A stretch of DNA of 64,000 bases from Cloeon dipterum (lineage: Eukaryota > Arthropoda > Insecta > Ephemeroptera > Baetidae), in contig NC_088788.1 in the NCBI RefSeq assembly GCF_949628265.1, positions 34,396,335-34,460,334 on the forward strand. The letters run 5' to 3'. The position numbers and the translations under genes were made by a program. The notes under the pieces were generated by a model that saw only the letters and a program-made list of their open reading frames with translations, did no database searches and was not told the DNA's origin. How positions within the stretch are numbered: position 1 is the first letter of the stretch; the number at the start of each line of letters is the position of its first letter. Shown here piece after piece: positions 10,461 through 24,350 of the stretch.

Positions 10461-13420
10461 CACAGTTGCATGTTTGTCACCTCGAAACTGCCTCAGTACA
10501 TCATGGGACGTGAAAACGTGTCGAGCGGTGTGCAATTTTCGTAAATGCAACTCACGATCAATCGTGTATACAAAAGGTGAGATTTTCACAAGTGAAATAG
10601 CATTTTAATGCGTGAAAATAGGAATTTTATTGTGGACCAAATAAAGAAAAATTCATTCCTGGATGGTTATATTGAATAAGAAAATGACACAAAGATGTTT
10701 AGAAATACACGCAGCTGTTTGTCACACATGCACTTAATCTCCCATTGATTTGGGAATGTGGTGAGACGAGGGAAACTGTTGTTGTGGCGCAGAAGCGTGC
10801 AGTCAGGGCTCTGGCGGGTGAGCAGCATATTTGCCAGGGCTAACACCTCTATGAATGGTTTACACTATTTCCTGTATTTTTCATTTAGTTTTCTGAAGTG
10901 TGCAAATTTGTTAAAAAATACCCTGCGTATTTAAAAAAAGATTAAGCCAGAGGTATTCAACTCACTCCTCCTTGAGCCTAGACCAAAACAATTTTCCAAT
11001 GCTCTGCGTACCTTTCTGTATGAAAAACGGACAGCTTCGCGTCTGTGCAGAATTTATAATTTAATTTCTTTTAATTTATGTTTATGTTATGTTTTTGCAA
11101 TTGGATATGGCATATAATTTGATGTAGATCGAGATGTATCATTTTGTGAGCATGCCAAGGAGAAAAAACAAAGTTTTTTTAGTTTATCTTTTTCTTTGTG
11201 CGCGTTGTTGACCGTTAATTCGCGTCCTCTCAGATTAAATTGAGATGCCTCCTGTCCATTGAAAAAAATAGTGTCTTCACACATTTAGTGTTGTTGCCAA
11301 ACTATCTAAATTTCGCTCTTCTATATAAACAGCACCGCGCCAGGGTGGTGGATCCAAATTTCAAATTGTGAGGGTGCTTCATTTCTTCAACTATATTAAT
11401 AATTTATTTAAATTATAAATCAAAAATTAGGAAAAGGCCAAATATTTCCAGGTTTCCGATTAAATTTTCGATTAAATTAGCTCCATGCTAATCAAGCACC
11501 GTCTCCCTACTGTAAAACCACGATTTATTTCGTAATTTAAGGAAATTTTCCTTAAAATTTCCACACCGTTGGATAGATCGCGACGAGAGGGATCGGATTC
11601 AAGTGAAAAATCTTTTAATTTTGTGCAAAATCTAATATATTACGGTTCCTCACTCAGTCCTAATTATAGAGATAAACTATTGCTAAATTTCACATAAAAT
11701 GAATTACTCGCTTTACTCAACAATGCAAAATGTTCTTAACTGTTGGTCTGTATACTCTACTTTAATTTGCCATCGCAAACACTTAGAAATTGATGTTTAT
11801 CATTTTTCTATCACATTTCCTCCTATTTCATACAAAATATGTATTAAAGTCGAAGCAGTTGGAGAAAATCCTCATACGATTTAACGTGGATTAAACTAAT
11901 TTAAAAAATCTTTGTCTCTTTCAAGTCTCCACACAATAGGGAACGAACAAATAGACAGAAAGGGGTTCTACGGCTTGCCTGTGTGTCCTTCGCAAATCGA
12001 ATTTCGCTGATTAGAATCACCCAACCTGTATTGTGAGAGGGCCACCTACAAATAACGCCGAACCGCGTGTGTGCCGGCCGGCGAAGGAGCGAGCAAAGCA
12101 CGTATTTAATAAAGAGAGTCCTTCCAACTCCATCATCGTCATCGTGCGGTCGTATTGCTGCTCGCCGCTCAGAAAGATACGCGACTAGTTATAATTCCCT
12201 CTATTCAAAAGCGATTTCGCCGATGAAAGACGATACGTGCCGGCCGGAATATTTTATAGTGTGCTGCCTGCTGATGCTGACCATCCTGCCCTTGTTGTTA
12301 CGGGGCTCCCTTTGATGCTTTTCGAACCTGAGCCAGTCGGCAACAGCAGGCGTGGGAACGCCGCACACGCTAATATTTAGCCAAATGGCAAACACACAAC
12401 ACACGCACCACCTCCACACAAACGTCTTGACACGTTTGGGCAGTGCAAAAAGGCTCAATTTTCTGCTAGACTGGCTTTTTCGCAGCGTAAATCAAGCTCT
12501 AAATGCGGTGCTACTATTGAAATCTTTGGAATTATTCTGTAAATAAAAATTGTGATATTTTTGGCATCAACTTTTTATGTCAAAACTTAAATTCGACCTG
12601 TTATCGAAGAAATTCATAGATATTTATTAAAAATTCTGAATATTCAAAGAGACTGATTATATTTTCTTAGTCAGTAAAACAAAAAAAGCCGGAAATGAGA
12701 ATTTTTTTAAATATCTCGATTTTTTTATTTTCAAGTAAGTTTCTCGGCAAAAGTAAATACCCAGTTATTTCGAAGATTTGAATAAATATCCAAAAAAGAT
12801 TTACAGCCTGTCAGATATCGGAGCTATTTTTTTTATTATTATTTTCTAGTTTGCACCTTCATTTATGTTAGAATGAGTTTAAACTCACTGTCTATGGCAA
12901 TACACGCCAGTTAATTCTGCAAGTTAGCATAAAAAGCTGGTGTTAAGTGTGTATTTTGTGCCGTCGGCCGTCCAGACGAACAACAATAAAATGTGCGCGC
13001 GTGCTTTTTGTTCTTTTATTGCGATGCTGCTGCTGTTCTCGGACGATCGAAATGAGCCGAGGCTATTATAATCGCGCTCAGACACATAAAAATGCGATAT
13101 AAATAACGCTCTGCTGTGTGCAACACTGGCCGTAAATCGTGCGATAATATTATTACCCAAGAAAGAGCTACTTGGCCGGCCGTCCAATGGCCAGAGCCGG
13201 CCAGCTATTTGTGCGAAGTCGCTGTTTCGATAATAAAGACATTAAATACAACAGGCAGTTGTTTTTTGTGCGCACGGCCATCAATTCATAAGCAGCGGGT
13301 GGGTGGGCTATTATTGCAATCACTTAACTCGCTGGAGATCAAGCCGCGCAACTAAGACTTAATGCTCTTTTCGACGTTCGTCCATCTCCTTTGCGCGCTG
13401 TGTACGTTTATATCAGTCCG
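10461..13420. other. Non-coding region with two CpG-rich patches
   Basis: 10461-11880 is mostly AT-rich. A stretch near 11490-11600 (CACACCGTTGGATAGATCG) may be another very diverged family copy. A TATATAAAC stretch at about 11320 is followed by GC-rich sequence but by no open frame. CpG-rich patches lie at 12050-12470 and 12930-13420, separated by AT-rich sequence. No gene was recognised. Confidence 0.4.
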
Positions 13421-13679
13421 TTCTTGCTCTTTTTCACGCCGCTCGGGTCGTCCATTGTAAACCTCAATCAAATTTTTATCAAAATTTCAGATATTTATGA
13501 TGATTTATAAAAGCAAAGCTATTTTTTCAAGATTAAAATGGTGTTAAAATGGCAATTCCCCTCCCCCCCGCAGAGGAAACATTTTGTTCTTTCGGAGACC
13601 GGCATAATCAAAAACGTCAAAAACAGCAGACAGTCGGATTCCGAGGGACGCATTTATTTACAAAAACTAAATACGCCTG

Positions 13680-13965
13680 GTGGATTTTCAGGGTGATAAA
13701 CACTAAATTTTGTCGTGCAGTGAGGTGTGTAAACAACAAAAACACGAACAAAATTTACGTTTTTAAGGGTGCAAAAAAGGGATTGAAGGGTTGATATCCT
13801 TAGACTACTTCGGCTTTCTAGGGGAGATCGAGACTAGTCTAGCGGTGTGTGGTTTTTGAAAATCTGATAATCAGAAGCTGAGATTTGGACGTGTAAACAT
13901 TTTTGGAAAACTAGAAAATGCACCAAAATTGTAGTTTTTATAATATTTAAAAAAATAACAAGACA
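13680..13965 (+). repeat. Dispersed repeat family copy 3
   Basis: The core includes CTAGGGGAGATCGAGACTAG, then CGGTGTGTGGTTTTTG, CTGATAATCAGAAGC and GAGATTTGG. It is preceded by GGATTGAAGGGTTG. An extra 5' module (GGGTGATAAACACTAAATT, GCAGTGAGGT) at 13690-13735 is shared with the copy near 21.5 kb, where the core lies in the opposite orientation relative to that module. Confidence 0.7.
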
Positions 13966-14825
13966 AAAAACCATTCTAGATTGTGACTCATCTAACCTTA
14001 TTTTTTATGCTCTACATGATGACGATGTCAAAATTAAAAAAAAAATACATTCATTTTCAAATTTGAGTTTGATTTCAAAAATTGTTTCACTAAGCTTGTC
14101 CAGACGAGTTCAACTAGTCCCAAAAATTTTGTTCTCCAACCAATTTTAATTTTAAACAAAAAAATGTTATGGGGAAATCTCACAAACCATGCATAGTTTT
14201 GATTGTAAAATTTGCAAATGTGTTTTTTATGACACTTGGCCATCGCCTAAAATCGGCAACCCTATTGTTGCTCGCACCATCAACGAGAGAGCGAGAGAGA
14301 GAGAGCATGCGCATTTTCAATAGATCACGCTGGCTGGCTGACTGGCTAGACCAGCCAAGGAGAAAAGAGAACAGCGTCTCTGCTTTATTGGCGTGCATTT
14401 TTATTAGCAAGCATATGGCTGGCATTCAAACTCAGCCGTGTGTATGTATAGTTTGGCCCAACAGCAAGCATCACACTTACACGTGCCGTTTTCACCCATC
14501 TACTCTGTTCCCAAGAGGCACGGTTTTTAGGCACTCTAAAATCTGAAAGGAGTGCGGATGCTGTAAAATTTGAGTCTAACGGGAAAAAACGAAAAGTAAA
14601 ATGGATAAAAAAATTAAAATTTTGTACGAGCTCAAAGAATGTTGTAAAATGTCACATTTCATTCATTTTATATCGGGGGAAAAGACCTTTTATCGCCAAT
14701 TTGGGATATCCAAAGTTAATTTTTGCAATAAGATGGTAATTTAGAGTGAATTTTTAATAGTTTAAAATATTTTTAAGCTCTTTGAGGAATCATTTTTATT
14801 TGCAGTAGCAAAATTGTGTTATTTA
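13966..14825. other. Non-coding; CpG patch with GA repeat
   Basis: AT-rich on both sides of a patch at 14250-14550 that contains GAGAGAGCGAGAGAGAGAGA (about 14285-14304). No supported gene. Confidence 0.4.
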
Positions 14826-15240
14826 AATCAGAGCAGGGGGGTTGAAAAGGGTGAGAGTGAGCACCCCTAAGTCCTTTGGCTTATCAGGGGAGGTCATGAA
14901 GAGTCTAACGATGGATAGTTTTTGCAATTCTGATGGTGAGAATCCGAGATTTGGATGCGGCAAAATATTTTTTTTTAGTTTTGAAGCGTAATTTCCCAAA
15001 AACGCAAAAGACACTTCTTAAATGCCACGGGACAACTTTTAAGCTCATATGGCTCGTATTAAAAACACTTAAATCCTGAAATATTTTCCAAAATTTGTTA
15101 GAAACTAAAATTAACATTATTGACCTCTGAACTTGACCTAGGATATCGAATTTAGTGTTAGTTCGATTGGACTGTGTGAGAGGAATCCAAATCACACGTT
15201 AGTTTTGAAATTGCACCTAGCGGAGATATTGTCCTCCCGA
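14826..15240 (+). repeat. Dispersed repeat family copy 4
   Basis: The core at 14885-14955 (AGGGGAGGTCATGAAGAGTC, ATGGATAGTTTTTGC, ATTCTGATGGTGAGAATCC, GAGATTTGG) lies in plus orientation after GGGGTTGAAAAGGG. The following 250 bp include TTGACCTCTGAACTTGACCTA near 15119-15139, related in reverse complement to the AGGTCA-rich part of the palindrome. Confidence 0.65.
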
Positions 15241-16085
15241 ACCGTGTCATTTCGTCAGTGCGAATCAGATGATCAGCAACAAAGTTTGCATTCATTTTCC
15301 CGTTTTTGCCGAGTGGAGATATCATTAATTTATCAAAAGCGACAAGCAAAACCGATTCACCTATAAATTATGACGTCCGCAGAGCGGCCTTGTCTCGTTA
15401 ATAAATGCGCGTAAAAGCAAAAATCAGAGCTTGCGGACTGCTAGGGGAAATAATAAAGATGCTTTCACAAGAGAGGAAACGAAACGCGCGCGGCACTGCC
15501 GTCGACACACATAAATTACTTCTCAAGCAGGGTGGTAAAATTACGTCGGTCGGTTCGGTCGGTCGGCCAGTCCAGCTTTAGTTGTGGTTGTCGGCGCCCG
15601 CGGCTGCGAAATACGACGGGCCAGATTATCTGCCGCCCGCCAGCCCAAATGCACTGATTGCCGAGTGTGTGTGTGTGTGTGTGTGTGGCGGCTGGCTCCA
15701 GAGCATGGTTATGATCAAAATCTCGCAAGCCCATCATCACCCGCCTCGCGCAAACACACGCACACTATATATACATATTTGTATGCGTACTTTTTGTTTG
15801 TTTGGCAATCCATGTACAAAATTAAGCAAATAAACACGCAGAGGAAATAGTTCGAGCGGGGAATCTCACATTTTAAGACATGGCACTTTTAGAGGTGGTC
15901 GCATTTTTTCTACGCAGCAATAGCTTAAATCTGTGTAATTTTTATAATACTTATATATAAAAACTTATTAGGGTTCAGTGAAGTTACAACATTTTTATCA
16001 TTTTTATATGCTACGCAGTCTAAAATTGGATTAGAAACATAATTATTTTGTTAATTTTTTAGAATAAAATAAGATAGAAGGGATT
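15241..16085. other. Non-coding; CpG patch with GGTC and TG repeats
   Basis: Contains GTCGGTCGGTTCGGTCGGTC (about 15545-15564) and a TG microsatellite at 15665-15687 in a GC-richer patch (15370-15850), followed by AT-rich sequence. No gene recognised. Confidence 0.4.
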
Positions 16086-16400
16086 TTTTACCGTCTGATG
16101 CGAGATGATAGCACATCAGAGCATTTCCTGAGCGACCTGGTGGCTTCCTAAGGTCGAGTTGAATATATTTTGAAAGATCTCAACCTGGCCGTTCCAACGA
16201 TGTGCAAATCAAGCAACTTGAACTAATAAAGAGCCCGTCTGGCATCGTTTAAGTGGCCTGCACACATGATATTGAATGAATAGATCGTTCTAGGGCCACC
16301 CTGACGCCAGGGTTCGATTTCTCACCTGTTCTGATGGTATTGCCTTGACCTCGCGGGGTGCCCCCTAGCATGTTCCGCTGGTCAAAAACAACAGATTGTG
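16086..16400 (+). repeat. Possible SINE-like fragment with an RNA polymerase III B-box match
   Basis: The sequence GCCAGGGTTCGATTTCTCACC near 16307-16327 contains GGTTCGATT, which resembles the B box of tRNA-derived promoters. The segment is less AT-rich than its flanks. I cannot fold a complete tRNA or see a good A box, so a degraded tRNA-derived element is only one explanation. Confidence 0.25.
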
Positions 16401-19400
16401 TAATATTTAATTTTTCCCGCGTTTCTCGCCTGAACTAAAAATACCCTTTTTCGACCATTTAGACCTTGTCTCACAAAATAAAAATTGCATCACCCCGAAA
16501 TTTTCTACACATGTAGCATAAACTTGGAGCAACGTTTTATTCCATATGCAGAGAAAACATAATAATAAAATAAATATTATACTTAATTTAAAAATAAACT
16601 CAAAATTAAATTACTATAATTTGCAACATTTCAAATTTAAAAGTTAAAAACTGCAGACCATATCAAATCTCTCGTGGAAACAAACATTACCATTTTTTTC
16701 CAAATTTTCACAATAAATACAAACTCTTTAAAAAAAAGATTTTCCATTGCTATCAATATAGTATTACCGCTTAAGATTCTCAAAATTGTTTTTTCCTCTT
16801 GGAAATTATTTGCAGCAAATTAAAATATGCGAGTACCCTATGAATACTAAAAATCACATTATATTCTCTACAAACCACCAATTTCTTTGCCGAAATTTCA
16901 ATGTCAGAGCGTCTACATATTTTTAGATCTATTTGGGGCTTAAAAAACAGAAATAGAGTCTTCATGCAAATTAGTTTAAACATTTTTTAATTTGATGTTC
17001 AACCCAAAAAAATGGAATCACGTGCATTTAATCGTATTTTATTGCTGTTCTTGATAGTTTGTTTAAACTAGGTTAAATATGGCAATTCCTTAAACTGAGT
17101 CAAGTATGTTTGACTCAGACCGTGCCAAATTTGAGAAAAAGCCGAGCAGGTGGTAGGCAATTGAGGAATTGAGCAATGATTTCACGGTTGAGAGAGAAGG
17201 AGCGAGTGCGCGCTAAGGCAAAGAGGGCGATAATTGGCAGGTTAAACAAACAGCAGCCGCGCGGTGCCTTGGTACGCGAATATGAGAGGGATTACCTACC
17301 TTGTTGGCGGCGGCCGCGCACGCCGCAAAACTAGTGATTATGGTATAGTATACAGTCTCTCATTCGCTGCCATGTCCTGGATTTAATTTCAAACCAGCCC
17401 GGCGGTTTGTTTTTATTATAAGCGATGGACAACGAAAAATGCCTTTTGCTCTAATACCACGCCGGCCAACGAGCTGGATTACAGCCGCGACGCTTTAATT
17501 TGATACATTATGTCTCGCGGAAAGATTATAATGCGGCGGCGCGCTGAAATTCGGTTCGCAGCTCGATAATTGCAAGTAGTGGAGTTAGAAACTCAGCGAG
17601 TCGAATACTTGCGCTCTGAACACGCCACTTAAATTGAAGGCTAATTTTATGCTCTTTTGTGTCGGCTAGGGAAATTAACAGCGATTAAGATTTTTCTGTG
17701 AAAAAACTCTTTCTGCATATAAACGTTAATCATGCTCCATCGGCCTTTTGATCATCACTTTTGGAAAATATTTTAATTTTTAAAAAATGTTATGAATTCT
17801 GATTTGAGTAGAAAAACGAAGTCACGTAAACCTTCTTACCATTTGGCTGGCTGTATACCTGATTTGAATTTTAACCGCCGCATTTTCGGCATTTTTGCCC
17901 GGCGGGTAGAAATTATCATTCGGCAAGTAACGCAATAAGTCACATTCTCTTTTATTCGAAATATTTGCGCACGAATTCCTACCGAAAAAGAGTGGAATAA
18001 TATTATATTAAATTTTGTTGCATGATGTTGTTCACTTGCTGGCAAAAAAATGCAAATTTATTTTGAGTAAACATTTTCGGTCGGGTACGCGCGGTTCTCC
18101 ATAAAGAGCCCGCTTCCGAGAACTGCCTACCCTGACAACCTCACGCGACCTTCATAGAAATTTGATTATGAAGTCAAATGCCGACGGCCAGAATGTTAAG
18201 CACCATTAAATCGAATTTTTATGCGAAAAACACATAGTTCGCTGGAAAGAGTCAATTAGGTCGAGAGGAATGCATCAAATTCTCGCGCGCCGCCGCTTTT
18301 CGCAAATGTCACCGCGGCGGGCAGGTGAAAAAATGCCGCTTTCCTCGTGTGCGCCTCGCGACAATTTATCATAAATCAGTACGCGAGTATCACCATTCTA
18401 TAAAGAGCAGGCACGCGAGGAATGCGGGTGCTCGCGTGTATCAGCGGCACAGTCTCTCACTTTTTTATACGCTGCGTGTTGCAGCCTTTCGCTCATCACC
18501 TCCCGCGAGCCAGCGGCACAGCATATTCGCCAGGGGCACTGCTTGCCAAATCCGATAGAGATGCACGAGCGGCAATATTAACTTACTGCTCCCAATTGCC
18601 TCACGGTGTGTGCTGTGCAGACAAACAATCCGCGTGTATTACAACCGACTCAAGGTTGGAAACCGCATGTCTTTCAAAAGTTCTAGTTGATCCGTGGTTC
18701 TCTAATGAGCAAATAAATAAACCACTTTTATTAAACACAATTCGTGTACAGCTATCTTGTTATTACTTGTTTACATAAGTAGAATTTGCAGACTTTGCTG
18801 CTTGCGTCAGACTATTCTAGTTATTACACAGCTTAAAAAGTGGAAGAATTTCATATTTTTATCACCAAGATTGCAAACGCAAGTTGGCTTAGCCTCACAA
18901 TGGTATTCTTTGGTTTTACATTACTAATGAGCAAAAAGGCTTTTGTAAATTAATTACGAGCAGAGTAAAGTTTAAAATAAAATTTAAAATGTAATCCACA
19001 TTAAAGATAATTACCTAAAAATACTTATAAAAATCAGCAAAGAAGAAGGAAAAAGGAATAAGTATTCTAAAATTCGTTACAAAGATAATAAAGAGGATAA
19101 AAATGTGGAAAAAGGTGAAACGCATGCAAAAATATTTACATTTAATGAAAAACCGCAGACGAATCAGCTCTGGTTCACTGAAATTGTGTGATTCATTTCC
19201 CGCTGTTTCCAAATAATGTGACTCGACCACACCACTAAATCCTAATTTTCTTCGCAACAAAAGAAAAATACATTAAATATATAAATTTCCTACTTAGAAG
19301 CACTACTATTACTACCGCCATATTCAAGGCAAAGATTCATATGGAATTATTTACTAGGCAATCATGCAATTTCAACAATTTGATCCTGCACTCTTCCTTA

Positions 19401-21465
19401 AAACCGAATAAAAATTGTCTTTTTAATCTCGTTTCAAAATTTGCAGCTGATTTCTCCTAAAAATATGCTGTTCAAACTGGGAAAATGAGTGTCACTCGAG
19501 ATTTGTAGCAACCTTCTTTTATTTTTATAAAAAAAACTCCTTTAAACAGGATAAATGATTAGAACTAATCATCAAGTTAAATCGAGTCTAGTTTTAGATT
19601 TATAAAAGGCACAAAATATCGAGCTCTTTATTTTTAATTTATTGAAAAATTTTATTTCTTCAAAATAATCTTATTTAGTTATTAAATTAGGAATGATACA
19701 GCGAAACGCAGATAAATCCTTGTTCCGTAAGCAAGCATTTAAAATTAAGTTTGAGTAAAATATACAGTTTAAAAATAAGTTGTTGTAAATCTGAATAAAA
19801 TTGTCAAGCAAAGCAAACACCTGCTTGACAGATTTTGCAAACTTTTATTTTAATTGCAGCACAAATTCCACATTTAATGTAAGAAATTAGGAAGTTATGT
19901 GAAATGCACTGATGCAACGCCTAGTTTTAGAGACCGCGCGCGTTAGTTCAAATTCAAATGCGTCCTTGCTCCGGTTGGCGTAAGTACAAAGTAATGCGTG
20001 GATCCTAAAATCTCAAGTGGATACTCAGAGACAGAGCTACATTAGATCCCATTACTTACAATTAGTAACCCAAACCACAAATAATGCGATATGTTTGGTG
20101 ATGCAACACAGCATTAAGCAGCGTAATTGAACGTACTTGACTCAAGGAATCATCTTTCAACAAAAGGTCTAAGTGCACAAGGATCAAATCAGATTTTATG
20201 CAAATCGAAACGAGCTTTATAGATCATAACTAAATAAAAAAAATGATTTCGTTTGTACTTGCAGCCTTCAGGAAAATACACGAAATTTGTTTTTTGGTGA
20301 TGCTATACAGGGGCAAACTTTCATTAAAGGGATGATTATTTTGGCTTGGTTGAATTTTGTAAAAGGAATTTATTTCTATCGCAGGGAGATTCGAGTTGCG
20401 GAGTTTTCAGTTTCGTTGCTCGATTTACTTTCGTTTCAGTGCAGGCTAGCGTTTTAAAATTTCTCTCTGTTTTAGAGGTTAAGTCCTTCTTATCCGAGAA
20501 ACATCTGCCGAGCGTGCCATTTTATGTTTCTTTTTTCAATTTTACGACTTTTTAACCGTCCACTGCATATCAATTGCTATTGTAACAATTTATAATTAAA
20601 AAAGATAAAACCCGTGATCTAGACATTTTTATCTAATAAAAAAACTCAGTGATTAACCCCCTGTTTCGAAGGAAATAATTTATTTTATTAATGAATTCCG
20701 CCTAAAATTGAGCGCGTGTGAGTCGATTGTGGTGCAGATTTGCCTGTGTACATATTATTTTGAGGCAGAAAGTGTGAAAGAGGCAAGGCTGCTGCAACAG
20801 GCAGTGCGCGTTTCGTTTTCGTCAATCACCACTACCGGCCTCATGCACTTCAGCTGCGGCGCGCGGCGTACTTTGCGATTGAAAATATACACGGCAGGCG
20901 CGCTCATTTAGCCGCTTCTGGAGCGAATGCAGCGCTTGCTTTTCTCTATTCATAATACACGCCGGTTTGTGTTTATCCTGATGGGCGCCTCCGCGCGCAG
21001 GGAACACCTATCGCGCGCATAAGACGTACCGACGGGAACCCTCAGCACAGCTGTTATTGTAGTTGTGCGCGGCACTCAATCAGTTCTCAGAAAAAAACCT
21101 CCTCTCCAAAGTGAGCAAACGAAAACGCGGCTGCTCGAAATATGACTGACCGCATGTGCATAGGAAAATTTATTTTTATCCTTTAGCCTGCAGTTCCCAC
21201 ACTGTTTCAGAATGTAATGCGGATCGAGTAGCGCGCCTGGCTTTTTACAAAAATTTACAAAAAAAAGTTGATTTTTTAAATTATTTTCGTAGTTTATCTA
21301 AAACTGGCTAAATTAAACTCATTAAAAATTCTCTTAGAGAGTTAAACATTGTGAGTTTTTGTAAATTTGATGGTGAAAAACTAAATCTCAGCAGATTCTA
21401 AGAGCTGCATTTATTCCGCACATTTTATTTACAATGACTACATGCCCCTCGACTCGTATTCATGT
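16401..21465. other. Non-coding; alternating AT-rich and CpG-rich blocks
   Basis: 16401-17130 is AT-rich. 17130-17680 and 18040-18700 are CpG/GCGCGC-rich. 18760-20690 is AT-rich with no features. 20691-21240 is CpG-rich again. Open frames reach at most about 118 codons and lack splice or sequence support. No RNA gene was recognised. Confidence 0.4.
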
Positions 21466-21479
21466 CCCATGATGTGTTG

Positions 21480-21705
21480 GAGTAGTTTCAGGGTGGGAAA
21501 CACTAAATTCTGTTGCGCAGTGAGGTTCAAATTCGAAAACAAATTGTTAAGTTTGAATGTTCTCCAGCTCAAATCTCAGCTTCTATAGTTGTCGGATTTT
21601 CAAAAAACCGCATACACCACTAGACTAGTCTCAATCTCCCTAAGATACCCGAAGTAGTTTAAGGGTTCCAACCCTTCAACCCCCTTTTTGTATCCTTAAA
21701 AACAT
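21480..21705 (-). repeat. Dispersed repeat family copy 5
   Basis: Starts with the module GGGTGGGAAACACTAAATTC...GCAGTGAGGT (21491-21523) in plus orientation. The family core follows in reverse complement at 21566-21695: ATCTCAGCTTCTATAG, CCGCATACACCACTAGACTA and TTCCAACCCTTCAACCCC. Confidence 0.7.
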
Positions 21706-23270
21706 TAACTGTGTTTATGACATTAGTCATCAATAATTAGTCGAAACTTGTTTGTTATTCCATTTTATAATTAAATTCTACTTTATCCACGAAATAGAAA
21801 TAGGGCTCTAATGTGACACCGAAACTTGTCGGAATGAAATATTAAAGCAACCAGGACGTAGCCCGTTTTAATTATGTGATGGAAAATAGATGATAACCAT
21901 TTATTTATACTCTGCTTCATGTATGTTGGTTTGCGTGTTCTTTTTTTTATCACTCTTCTACTCCATTTGACAGAAGCATGACCCTCTCTCAAACAGGCCA
22001 AATAGAAACAAAAATATTTAATCGGCTGATCTCACAGACGGCTTCTTATTGCTGCCTTCATCGCGGAGCTGGTGATTTGGTCTTTTTCGCTGAACCGGCC
22101 ATTAGGGCGGCCGCGCGTTGTGCGTGCGGCATTCCGCTCTTTTTCGGTTTGGCCAGCGATCCAGTCCAAGCACTAATAAAGCAATTATCTTGTTACAATA
22201 AAAAATAATTTAATTAGAGCTTTCGTCGTCATGGCTGCGGCGGCGGCGGCAGCGGCCGGCTACCTCCGTGTTCGGCGGGCACAAAATAATAATAACAGAA
22301 GCAGCAGCAGCAGCAGAGGCCTATCGGAATAACCCGGGCTGCGCTTGCAAGCAACAGGACGGGAATTTTTTCCTCGGCGCGCTCGCGGATACCCAATTAT
22401 GGAAGTTTAGCAGAGGAAAGAACAACGAGAGAGAAGAAAAGAATTTTCGCTTGTCAATGTTGGTGGTCGCGCGGATAATTTTTGCGTCCCAGCGCGCCGC
22501 GCCGCGCGCACTCTCGCATTATATATGTACACACCACACACACGCACCCTGCTATTTTTTATTTAAAGGCGCATTTTACAAACTATACACGGTAAAACAT
22601 GGTGTCCGTTTAAACCCGTCGCTCGCTACCGACGATACGTATTTTGTACATTTGCCATTAAGTGTACTCTCTTTTTTGGCATAATTAAGGGGTTTAATTG
22701 CGGCAAGACCGCTAGATATTTTTCAACTCTATTTTCTGCGCGGCTATCTTGATCCCAAGCTTTAAAGAAAATTTGAGTTTCTACGTAACACTTTTCAAAT
22801 TACTTAAAAATATGCAGTCTTTATGACGTGTAATTTTGGTTTCCGCGAAAGTCAGGCACTATGATCCCGACGAGATAACAAAATTTGCTCAAAAGAAAAA
22901 AAATAGGTAAAGGTATTATAGTTGTAGTCGGCCTCTGAATTCATTAATTAACTGCCAAGGATCGCGGAAAATTCATGTATTGTGCTTGGAAAGGGAAGCT
23001 TCTGCGAAATTAAAAGCTAAGTTTAGACGCGATCGACATTTTTTCTCTCAGCCTTGAAGAGTAACGAATCATGCAGTTCGAAGACAACCACCAGAAACTG
23101 CCGAAAACGTCTTAAACTTGATAAATCTGGTTAAATCACAGTGTAAACCCGCATATTTTGTTCCAGTTTATTGTATCTTGTCCGTGTTTAGGATTTTGTA
23201 GCTCTTCTAACATATATTTTTTAACGTAAAAATCGTTATTTAGCTGTTTTTTTTGTTTGGACCTGGCAAA
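21706..23270. other. Non-coding; CpG patch with GGC and CAG runs
   Basis: 22030-22690 is CpG-rich with CGGCGGCGGCGGCAGCGG near 22238-22255 and an AGCAGCAGCAGCAGCAG run near 22300-22316. The longest open frame through it (22268-22684, 138 codons) is mostly repeats and simple sequence, and I do not accept it as a gene. Confidence 0.4.
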
Positions 23271-23545
23271 AAGAGCTCCAAGAACGCCAACGGCCAATCA
23301 GAGAAGGCGGGCTAGTAGGCAAGATCGAGACAGCAGCGCCCCTGCGACAGCCAGCGCAATCAAGCGACAAGGTTGGTTCATTGGTTGCTGGCAGTCACTG
23401 TGATTCTGCCTGATGCTCTTACGACACTTTTTGCTAGGCTTTCTGACCAAAAAACCGGCGAAGTAACTGGTTTTACGCTTCTGCCAATTTTCGGCACGTC
23501 GTAGCGGATAGTCTGACCTAATTCAACCCTCAGGAATCGATTGGC
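23271..23545. repeat. Half copy related to the 8.4-8.8 kb foldback element
   Basis: CTTTCTGACCAAAAAAC, then CCTAATTCAACCCTCAGGAA and TCGATT at about 23440-23541 match the right arm of the 8423-8822 element (GACCAAAAAGT / CTAATTCGACCCTCAGGAAT). The matching opposite arm is not present, so this looks like a solo or rearranged copy. Confidence 0.5.
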
Positions 23546-24350
23546 ATTGGCAAAAATGAAATTCCAGAGACAGGGCTATTTTAAAATGGAAGAAAAACGC
23601 CGAAAAAGTTAGTTGCAGGAAGTGTAAAATGTTTTTAAAATAACTTGCCCTCTCAGGAATAACAAAAAATCACAAATAAAATAAGGACGGTTTCTCTATA
23701 ATTTTTCTTAGAAAAATATTGTCTATTATAGTTTTATTAACTCCGGAAACGATTCAAAAACATTTCATTCAAATAAATATATATTTTGCTACGGGAAATT
23801 GTTGACGGTATCATTAAAAAGTGAAATTTTCAGTTATGCAACTCAAATTCATCGGTAACAAACAGTTTGCATAATATTTATTCCAGATGATCGAAGTTAT
23901 CCCACTTTATTTAAAAAGCATCTTTTTTGCCTCTTTATATTTAGTTGAAGCTAGAAAAAAGTAATGAGAGTAGATTATTTTCGTTTCATTCAGGAAACGA
24001 GGTGCTCGTCTCTTTTATTTTCAGCAAATCTTTTCTTTAACTCCAGATGCTCATCATTTAAAATGATTGCATAAGAGGTTGTCCATTATTTGCAAGTTGC
24101 ACCTCTGCGCGAGTCAGTGCAAACAATGATGGAAGCCGCGGAGTGGAGGAGCAGCAGGCAGGCAGCGCACTCGGTGGCACCTGTGGCCGCCGCGATTTAC
24201 TCGAAACACATCACATCATCGTGGCGGTGCCGCGCGCGGTTGCTGTGGGACGAGCGGCGCGCGCGAGAGGCCGCGAGACGGACCATTGTCCAGCATGCAA
24301 AAACCTCTGCGATGGCGGTAGATAGCATGTTAAAAGAGCACCGCGGGCAG

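Noticed and set aside
22268-22684. 138-codon open frame
   Set aside because: Starts in AGC repeats and continues through CpG-rich, low-complexity sequence without conserved features.
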